Assembly (NCBI RefSeq): GCF_963583255.1
Contig: NC_084817.1
Coordinates: 10,298,121 to 10,362,120, forward strand
Reading direction: 5' to 3'
Origin: Pyrus communis
Taxonomy: Eukaryota > Streptophyta > Magnoliopsida > Rosales > Rosaceae
Length of the DNA: 64,000 nt
Part shown: positions 55,960 to 64,000 of the stretch, in pieces
How the letters are laid out: every line of letters starts with the position of its first letter
Numbering within the stretch: position 1 is the first letter of the stretch
Notes under the pieces: generated by a model
Database searches by the model: none
What the model was told of the DNA's origin: nothing
Seen by the model: the letters and a program-made list of their open reading frames with translations, nothing else
Made by a program: the position numbers and the translations under genes

Positions 55960-57480
55960 TGCAGAATTAGTAGGATATGAGAAGTTAGATATGGTGAAAA
56001 AGTTTAGGGGCAATGTCAGGGTATTGGTGCGTGACTGATATGGAGTGAATTGGGAGTCTTGGAGAGACATCTTCGAGGAGATAAAGACGGTCATGATCGG
56101 TGCATTAGCAGTGCGTGTTAATTATTAATTATTTTAATAATAATTTAGTTTGTTATATAAAATATATTAGTGATATGTATAATATATTTATTTTTCCATA
56201 ACAGCCTGATTGCAACATTGACAAAAGTGACGTAAATCTGATCAAGTGCATGGACATCATCTTCAAGTATCGTTTCCAGGAGTTGAAGTTTGATGTTGAA
56301 CGTGACTCAGAGTTGCATCAAGTTGTTGGACAAGCGAATGATTAGAAAAGTTTTTTTTGTTTATTTATTTATGGTTTATTAAATAATAACACTTAATTAT
56401 TTTTTGGAATAATAAATTTATATGAACTGTATTTATTTTGTTTCGTCTTGAGAACAGATTTTCAAAATACTAATGAGATTTTCAAAATACTATAATATAG
56501 ACATTAGTATTTTGAAAAACTATTTTCGAGACAAAATAAAATAACTATGTACAATTCATCGCACAGGACTTTAAGCAACAAAAACTTTGTCGTTGTAACC
56601 TTTGCGAGGTGACAGTTCGTCAAGCAAAAAGACTATGAAACGGTCGATCAGTGTTCAAGTCGTCGTATTTACCGTGTTCATTGCGCAAAGAAAGCTTTGT
56701 TGCTCAAACCTTTTCAGGATGAGACTTCGTCGCGCAAAGCAATTGTCGGTGGTGTTGGAGTCGTTTCATTTACTATGTATGTACTACGTTTTTACTTCGT
56801 ACATTGTGCGATGCATGTTTCGTCGTGCAAAGTGTCTAGTCATGAACGCACGACGAAATATTTGTCGCGTAAAGTGCTACATGTTCTTTATAAACACATA
56901 TTGTTTTGCTGTTTTGTTACATTGTTATCTAGTCCTAATGGTAGATAATAAAGACAGTAGGAGAGCGACGGTCTAGGCTCGAATGGAGGAAAGACATTGT
57001 CTGCAAATCATTCCCCCCATGATATGACGAAATTTGTGGAGTTTACGCATTTGATTAAGGTTGCAATGCGGAACAATTGTTCTGCTGCGGAGTGACAGTC
57101 TTGGAAATATGTGCCCGAGAACATGAATAAGTCAGTGATTGATGAATTATTAGTAAGTGTGACAAATGTAAAAAATAATTAATTTTGTGAAATAGTTTAT
57201 TATATGTTGTAATTAATTATTTGCATGTATGTGTAACAGTGTAAGTGTGTAACTATACTATTAATGATCTGAACGAAGAGTTGATGAAGTTGCTGAAGGA
57301 GGCGTTGAAAAGGGGTTATAAGCAGTGACGTTCTGACGTGTAGCGGAATGAAGGACTAACGGAGCAGTTGTTTTAAATTTATGTTTTTAAGGACAATAAA
57401 AACTAGTAGGATAAGCAGGGTATTGTAAGAGAAAAACAAAGGAGTATGGTGGCAACAAAAACCAACCGACTCCCTTAAAT
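55960..57480 (+). pseudogene. Decayed CACTA accessory frame (TnpA-like position)
   Basis: Short coding-like segments in changing frames: S-W-R-D-I-F-E-E-I-K near 56060, then, after an intron-like AT-rich stretch, F-K-Y-R-F-Q-E-L-K-F near 56250. Another follows around 57030-57340 (W-K-Y-V-P-E-N-M and N-D-L-N-E-E-L-M-K-L). They sit between subterminal repeat blocks. The layout resembles the second gene of CACTA elements, but no domain is certain. Confidence 0.35.
56600..56885. repeat. CACTA-type repeat block 2
   Basis: Repeats of CGTCGCGCAAAG and related forms near 56618, 56675, 56727, 56820, 56846 and 56864. Translated, they give the recurring R-R-A-K that makes a spurious open frame here. 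Confidence 0.7.
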
Positions 57481-57689
57481 TAGTGGTAGTGGTATTATTA
57501 TGTAATTGGATTTAATTAGCGTATAATTATTGTTTTGTTGTTTAAATTATTGAATTGATTAATTTAAGTTTTCAATAATAAGAATAAATATTATAATTGA
57601 ATATTTGTTTGTAATTATGAAGTTTACATAAATATAAATAATAAAGATCTATGTTTACGTAAACTTCATATTATATTCAATTAAGTAAA

Positions 57690-57870
57690 CGTTTGTCGCT
57701 AGAAATGTTGCGCGACAAATGTTTAGTAACATTGATTTGGTGTGACAAAGTTTCTTACGCAACAAACCATTCGTCACACAAAGGGGATAAATAACTCAGG
57801 TAAATTTGACGCCATATTTCGAACCTGTACTTTTTGTGAGACGACTGTTTTGTTGCGCAGAGTTTTCATC
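57690..57870. repeat. CACTA-type repeat block 3
   Basis: Forms of GTTGCGCGACAAA near 57701, 57735, 57757 and 57846, directly before a leader-like segment. Confidence 0.65.
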
Positions 57871-57879
57871 TTTATCATC

Positions 57880-58053
57880 AGATTCCCCAGGTGCAGAGGA
57901 AGTAATTGCAAATTTTAAGGCTTCTGCCTCTGCCATCCGTCCTCACTGCACAGTGCAATGCTGCCTACTACTCTAAAATACATTATCTTCTCATACTCCC
58001 TTGATTTCAATCTCCACCCTCACTCGGCAAATCAATCTCTCACGCGGTATTCG
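57880..58053 (+). other. Leader-like exon before the transposase relic
   Basis: A CT- and C-rich segment ends TATTCG before a GTAAGTG donor. A very similar arrangement precedes the exon at 63930. Confidence 0.4.
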
Positions 58054-58829
58054 GTAAGTGTTTCCATTTTATATTTCAAAATTTTGTTGTGAATTCAAAC
58101 TAAAGCCATTAACTTTGTTGTGTACAAGGTTGGTGTCCATGATTGTCGCTGGGTGAACGACAAAATTAGAGGTATATTATTTGGTTTTTTTAATAAGGAG
58201 TTATTTGAATTCACAACAAATTAGAGGTAAATTGTTTGTAAAATAGAATTGTTAATGAGGGTTGTTAATTTATTTGTTAATTATAGGTCTATTGTTCGTA
58301 TTTGATTTTTCGATGAAAACCAAAAGTGTATGTCATGTACAAAATTGTTTTGTGTTGTACTGAGTTAATAGTAATTAACTCTGTACACGTATTTTCAATA
58401 AAAGCTTAGTCTCCCGTTCGAGGATTAGTTAGATTTCGCACACGGATGCGAAAGCATGACTGCGGTTCAATTGATTCTTGAATTGGCCCATTATTTAGAC
58501 AGTTTGGGATTGCCCGGTTATAGGGCGTAGTTTATGGTTCAAGAATTAGGTTTCGATTGTGGGAATTTTGATCACATCTCTTTTCATTTTTTGAGTGCCG
58601 GATAGGTATTTCAATATCTACGTCGGGCACTTGAAGAACTATAGGGAAATTCTGCCGGAATTTTCATCGAAATCTAATCCGATGGAGCCGCAAACTGTGT
58701 CACATAATTGTGCACTCCTGATTGGGATTAGGGCCCTAACTGAAGGCATAAGGTGATAATATCTCGTTGGAGTTGCATATTGATTGGAATTTTATTGTGC
58801 TTGCAGACATTATGCACAAACAGTACATA

Positions 58830-61800
58830 ATCCAAACAGAGGTGCACTCAAGTACTTGGATGGAATAAATGAGTTTATAAAGTTCACATCAAAACATAAC
58901 TCGGGAGCAGTGTAAGAGGTGTACACACCTTAAAGGAGACTTTTGAAAAATGTTCGATTCCACTTATTAGGAAATGGGATGACAAACACATATACGACTT
59001 GGAATCATCATGGGGAACAATTAGACTATGCTTCGTCGTCAAACGTGACACAAGTGGAAAATGTTGAACCTAATGTGGATCCTAACAAACAAGTTTTTGA
59101 TATATAAATGATGCTTTTCCATTTCCCTCAATTAATACCAACAAGGGAGGGGATGATGATGTGCCTGAACCATGGACAATGAAGCTTTCGAACAATACGA
59201 AAAACTATTAAAAAGTCCCAACCAAAAGTTATACTTGGAATGCGAAGACTATTCGATGCTCACGGCCATTGTGGAGTTGATGCATGGCAAAATAAAGTAT
59301 CAAATTCCAAACTAGTGCTTAGACTATTTTTTGGGGGTTTTAAAGAGAATGCTGCCAAAGGATAATAGTTTGCTGAAAGATCATAAAAGTGTGCAGAAGG
59401 TTTGAATGGTCTGGGATTGGGTTATGAAAGAATTTATGCTTGCAAAAATAATTGTGTATTGTTCTATAAGGAGAATAAACTGTTGGAAAAATGCCAGGTA
59501 TGTAACAAGTAGAGGTTCAAAATGACATCGCAGAATAGAGCGATGAAGATTTCATAGAAAGTTATGCATTATTTGCCACTAAAGCTGAGGTTGCAACGAT
59601 TGTATATGTTAACTCATACTGTAAGCGACATGAAATGACATAAAGAAAGTTGGGTAGATGATGACGTGATGAGGCATCCTGCAGATGAAAAGGCATGGAA
59701 AGATTTCGATCGAATGTACCCCGATTTTGCAGCTGTCTCGTAACATTAGGTTGGGACTTGCCACTGACAGATTCAATCCTTTCGAGGTTCTAAATAAATA
59801 CCACAACACTTAGTCGATATTCTTTTTTTCGTATAATTTGCCGCCTTGGAAAAGCATGAAGAAAGAATATATGATGATTACTTTTTTGATCACTAAGGAT
59901 CCCAGTAAGGTGATGTTTATTTGCGGCCGTTGGTTGATGAGTTAAAAGATTTATCAGAAAATTCTATTTGTATGTATGATAAGTCTACTGAGAAAATGTT
60001 TACAATGCAGGCAATAGTGATGTCGATTGTCAACGATTTTTCGGCATATGCCATGGTTTCCAGGTGAAGCATTAAGGTTATATGGCATGTCCAATTTGCA
60101 AGGATGACGTCACATCTGGTTGGCATGCTGGAAAAGTTTGTTATCTTGGTCATTGAATATGGTTGTCTTAGGAGGACGAGTGGCGTGAGAAAGACAAAGA
60201 GTTCGACAGCAAAACAGAGCCTTGACTAAGACCCAGAGAGTGGTCTAGTAACCAAATTTTAGAACAACTTAACCATTTGGATATCGGTCCGTTCGAGAAA
60301 ATTGTAACTAGACCCCGACCCACAACACATCTGAATTAGACCCACAAGTCTATTTTTTTTAAGCTCCCATACTGGTCCAAGCTAAAACTCAGACACCACC
60401 TCAATGTTATGCATGTTGAGAAAAATATGTTTGACACATTGGTGTGCTCAATTCTAGATATTGAGGGCAAGATGAAAGACACTATCAAAGCTCATCTCGA
60501 TTTGGAGCGAATAAGAATACGGCCTCGTTTGTGGATGAATAAGGATGGCGACACAACCAAGAGGTTCCTTGCATTTTTCTTACTCAAACAAAAAGACTAA
60601 GGAGAATTTTTGAAGTTTCTATCTTCAATCAAGTTTCCAGATGGGTATGCTTTAAATATTAGGCGTAGAAAACTTTCAAGACTAAAAGTCATGATTGCCA
60701 TGTCATTTTACAATGCCTATTTCGATTGGTATTCGACACCTATTGCCCAATGATGTCGTGAAGCCAATCATATTGTTGTTTGCATTTTTTTCCCAATTGA
60801 CTGCAAGGTCGTTGCAAAAATCGGACATTAATCAATTGTGACACGACATTGTCCAGGCCATTTGCTAGTTCAAACAAATATTTCCTCCAGCTTTCTTCAT
60901 AAGTATGATCCACATTATGGTTCGCTTGCCGAATGAGGCATTGCTTGTTGGACCAATTAATTATCGATGGATGTACCCAATAGAAAGGTATAAACTCGTT
61001 ATTCAAATGTTTATTCATCGTCATACGATGTGTTTATCTCATTTCTTTGCTAACGGTGTTTGTATTTTTGGAGGTTTCTCGGCAACCTAAAACAAACTGT
61101 ATGAAATACGGTGAAGCTCAAATGATCTATTATAGACGCTTGGGTCGCATACGAGTCCCTTATATCTTGTGGAATGTATCTAAAAGATGTCTAGACGGCT
61201 TTTAATCGTCCTCAGCACAATAATGACAAGAGTGCGAAAAAGAGACTTTATTTTTTTGCCCAAGTCACACGACCCTTTAGGGAGCCTGTTCGAGATGAGT
61301 CATTGACCAAAAAGGACATGGAGGTTGCACATTAGTTCATACCCAACAATTGCGATGAGATATTGATTTAACTGGATGAGCATGAACAGATGATGAAGAG
61401 GGATTATCCCTCAAATCTATATGCGAAGAAGCACTGTGAATTGTTTCCTCGGTCGTTTCTTGAATATGTAAGTTTTATGCTTTTGTATTGAACATGTTGT
61501 ACTACTTTCATCAATATATTCGAAGTGGCTAAAAGAAAATGTTAATTTTTGCCATCGTCTCATGTAAATCAGTTAAAAGCATCCAATTTACCTGCTTACA
61601 CTAAAAAGTTATATAACTTGGCATTCAGTCATATTCGAGCAAAATTGTACTCCGATTGCCATGTTAACGACGTCAAGTTTTTTGGGGGCTGAGTGTGATG
61701 ACAAGTTGTGCACATAAAACAGCAATGTCCATGTCTTGGGTGGTGGGGAAAGTGCAGACATTGAGTTCTATGGTAAACTATCAAGTGTCGTACAAGTGCT

Positions 61801-62370
61801 GTACAAAGATCGTTACCAAGTGATCCTTTTTAAATGATGATGGTTTAACACAAACCCACATAGGCAAGGAAGTGTTAAGAGGAACAATGGCTTACTCTCA
61901 GTCAACACTACCAAAATTTGGTATGATAACGACCTTTACATGTTGGTAAATACGGCAAAACAGATTTTTTTTTTTTTTAATTTTTTTTTTATGTAGATGA
62001 CCATAATGCCGGAAGGGGCTAGAAAGTTGTTTAAAGGATTAAGCATAGGAACGTGTATTTTATACTAGATCATAGTGCCTTTAGGGATGACGTCAACGTC
62101 GCGGACCAACATCTTGAGTTTTCGATAGAAATTGGTGGGGAAACAGTACGAGATAATAATCTTGTCCAAGAACGATTTTAGATACTAGGAGTTGCTAGAA
62201 TTGAAATACTGATTGAGTCAATTTCAATTGACCTTGGTGATCTTCCCCAATACAATCCACCAGAGGTTGCAAACAACGACGGTGACATACCCATCGACGA
62301 GGAGGAATGGGACACTAAAGATGATGATAGCAATGACAGTGAAAGCTATTATAGTTTGGAGGAGGATTAA
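58830..62370 (+). pseudogene. CACTA TNP2 transposase relic
   Basis: Domains in order, each broken by stops or shifts. A transposase-associated N-terminal domain is at about 58840-59040 (Y-L-D-G-I-N-E-F, then Y-T-T-W-N-H-H-G-E). The TNP2 core runs about 59660-60600 (L-A-T-D-R-F-N-P-F, N-L-P-P-W-K, L-I-T-K-D-P, R-P-L-V-D-E-L-K-D-L and D-F-S-A-Y-A-M; the later part has V-M-H-V-E-K-N-M-F-D-T-L at 60405-60445). A DUF4218-like segment is at about 60700-61090 (R-W-M-Y-P-I-E-R-Y-K) and a DUF4216-like segment at about 61660-61860. An acidic C terminus ends E-E-D at 62370. An intact enzyme would cut CACTA ends; this copy cannot. Confidence 0.85.
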
Positions 62371-62519
62371 TATTAATGTAATATAATTTTGAATTGCTTT
62401 GTAAATTAAATGCAATTGTATTTATCATGAAATAATTCTAATGAAATATATGTAATTTTATGTATTTATTTAATGCCGGGTTTTCCAAAAAATTTCAATT
62501 TTTTTTTTAAATCTAGGCC

Positions 62520-62895
62520 CTTGCACGACGAAATATATAAGTTCAGACACTCACGCAAGGGTTTTAATTTTATGCGGGGACACCATAACAAATTCATTTT
62601 TTTTCCAAAAAATTCAAATTTTTACGAAAAAGTTTGAATTTTTTTAATTAATACACATTCTTGCATTACGAATGCAAATAAATCGTCACGCAAAACCTAC
62701 TGGTGCGACAAGTATCCCTGTTTCGTCGCATAATATCTAATATTTGGCGCATTGTTAAATTTTTCTTCAAAAGTTTAGATTTCTTCCAAAATTCAAAAAA
62801 GCTCGTGACAAATATATGGTTTGCATGACAAAGTTTTGATTCACGTGTAAGGAAAAGCGACGAGTGCGCGACGAAGACTGCGTCGCGCAAAGTTG
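62520..62895. repeat. CACTA-type repeat block 4
   Basis: TGCACGACGAAATAT near 62522 and GCGCGACGAAGACTGCGTCG near 62865 lead, with intermediate variants, up to CGCGCAAAGTTG at 62883. Confidence 0.7.
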
Positions 62896-62904
62896 TTCGT
62901 TTTA

Positions 62905-63929
62905 ATTATTTTTTACAACCTTCCTCCTCTCCCCTCACTTTCTTCTTTCTCTCGCCCACTCTCTTCCTTTCTTAAATGCACTCTCACTCCCTCTTAGCCA
63001 CGGTCCTCCTCTTTCCCAGCCACCACCCCCCTCTCTCATCTGCTCTCTCCCTCTCTCAGGCACACTATTCCTCTCTTTATCTTGCGCAACCCACGCCGTC
63101 TATCGCTCCCTCTCTCACCATCTGTCAATCCAGCCGCCGTCCTCCATTCACAGGTATATTCCTTTTATTTTATTTTTAATTTCATTTTAATAACTTATTT
63201 AGGCTTATTAGATTAATTAGGGGATTATGGTTTGCCGATTAGGATTTTGATTTGGGGATTAGGGTTTAGAATTTGGGATTAGGGTTCCACATTAGGGTTT
63301 CCAGATTTGGGAAATTTATTTAGGGCACATTTTTAATTAGGGGAATGTTATATAATAAGGGTTAATTTATAATTAGGGCTTAATTGTAGTTTTTAATTGG
63401 GGGAATTTAATTAGAGAATGTAATTTGGGGAATTTGGGTTAGGGGTAGGCACGGATTAGATTAGGGTTAGGGGAAATTTCTAATTTAGGGGAATGGTATA
63501 TAATTAAATTATAGCTATATAATTAAAATTACCTTTAGTTTAATTTTCTAAATAATAGTTAGTGAATTTTAATTTTTAAATTAACACTTCTGGTTTTAAT
63601 TACAGTTAGACAAAAGGAATTGTTATTGACACTTCAAAATTCTCATTTTGCACTCCAAACTTTCTATATTTAGAAAGAAAAATACACTTGTGGGAGTGTA
63701 GAATGAGATTGTTAATCTTACTTATTAAATTAAGGTTAGGGTTAGTTTTTGGTGGCCGGATTAGTTTAGGGTTCCAGGTTACGGTTCTAGTGGATTAGTT
63801 TCAATTTGTAAAAAATAGTTATGTAATTATTTTGTAATTACACTTTTAGTTTTAAATTTGTTTACCTATACAATTTAATTTTTAAATTATTATTTCAATT
63901 TTAATTTTATTTCATTTTTAATTTTGTAG
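62905..63929 (+). other. Leader and intron with TTAGGG motifs
   Basis: A CT-rich leader (62915-63153) ends CACAG before a GTATAT donor. The following intron-like stretch ends TTTTGTAG at 63929. Between 63240 and 63780 TTAGGG or close forms occur repeatedly (for example 63259, 63279, 63292, 63463). Confidence 0.5.
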
Positions 63930-64000
63930 ATGTCTCGCCTTATATCTACCCGGAGGGCTACGAGTAGTGGGTCCCCCACACCTCTTCCACCACCTCCTAC
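63930..64000 (+). CDS. First coding exon, partial, Ser/Pro-rich
   Basis: ATG follows an AG acceptor immediately. The 23 codons to the window edge read MSRLISTRRATSSGSPTPLP and then continue with prolines. Such basic, then Ser/Pro-rich starts are common for CACTA-associated proteins, and the position after repeat block 4 suggests it belongs to the transposon. The rest lies outside the window, so the call is tentative. Confidence 0.4.
   Translation, partial: MSRLISTRRATSSGSPTPLPPPP

Larger units (their letters stand above)
55267..64000 (+). mobile_element. Large CACTA (En/Spm) element, decayed, right end outside window
   Basis: The left end CACGAGTAGAAAAAATCATT is one base from the CACTAGTAGAAAA type and is followed at once by TTTGCGCGACAAAA-type subterminal repeats. 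Similar repeats recur in four blocks. A TNP2-class transposase relic with its usual accessory domains runs at 58830-62370. No matching inverted end (TTTCTACTAGTG) occurs up to 64000, so the element either continues beyond the window or has lost that end. More than one nested copy is possible. Confidence 0.65.

Noticed and set aside
56602..56976. 124-codon open frame with repeated R-R-A-K
   Set aside because: The recurring residues are translations of the CGTCGCGCAAAG repeat; this is non-coding repeat sequence.
63240..63480. Interstitial telomere
   Set aside because: The TTAGGG motifs are irregularly spaced and differ from the plant telomere unit TTTAGGG in tandem; this is not an array.

Overview
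The window is plant nuclear DNA and almost certainly dicot. It is AT-rich, has short GT-AG introns, and holds nested plant transposable elements of several classes. Several repeat types (the TRIM, the solo LTR ending and the CACTA leader) resemble ones I associate with Rosaceae such as apple or pear, but I cannot prove the genus from sequence alone. I found no tRNA, rRNA, CRISPR array or prokaryotic operon.

Host genes. One complete host gene is present: a full-size ABCG/PDR (pleiotropic drug resistance) transporter on the minus strand, 29773 down to 21428. I could splice it into 24 exons with every phase consistent, giving 1451 codons. Two of its 23 introns use GC-AG instead of GT-AG borders. 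A wrecked tandem copy in the same orientation lies at about 9435-17225. It keeps only the equivalents of exons 2-4 and 19-23, joined by an internal deletion, and its exon 21 is split by a young, apparently intact Ty1/copia retrotransposon (10472-15855) with a perfect 5-bp target duplication.

Left end (1-9143). A gypsy-type, Tat/Athila-like element on the minus strand (323-9138, duplication CCTGA) has lost its gag-pol. It was itself hit by another LTR element that survives as a solo LTR (5167-7424).

Between the pseudogene and the gene (17226-21427) are a SINE, a 643-bp near-perfect foldback and a miniature LTR element (TRIM).

Upstream of the gene (29774-38700) are its putative TATA box and W-box. 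Beyond them lie a small MITE, a TTA-duplicating MITE (32224-36137) with an hAT element nested in it (32673-35609, 8-bp duplication), and a second hAT relative (36310-37577, 8-bp duplication).

Right centre (38726-50983) is a three-level nest. A MITE-like inverted repeat is split by a CACTA element (38842-50728) that carries a piece of a lectin receptor-kinase gene. The CACTA element is split in turn by a 9.1-kb copia element with 1795-bp LTRs (39304-48393). Its LTRs are almost identical although its coding region is decayed, so it was probably mobilised in trans.

Right end (51000-64000) has SINE copies, a decayed unrecognised region and a large, decayed autonomous-type CACTA element (55267 to beyond the window) with a TNP2 transposase relic and several blocks of GCGACGAAA-type repeats. 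The first coding exon of a further gene begins at 63930.

Apart from the PDR transporter, which should act in ATP-driven export at the plasma membrane, the window is a record of transposon arrival, nesting, gene capture and decay.
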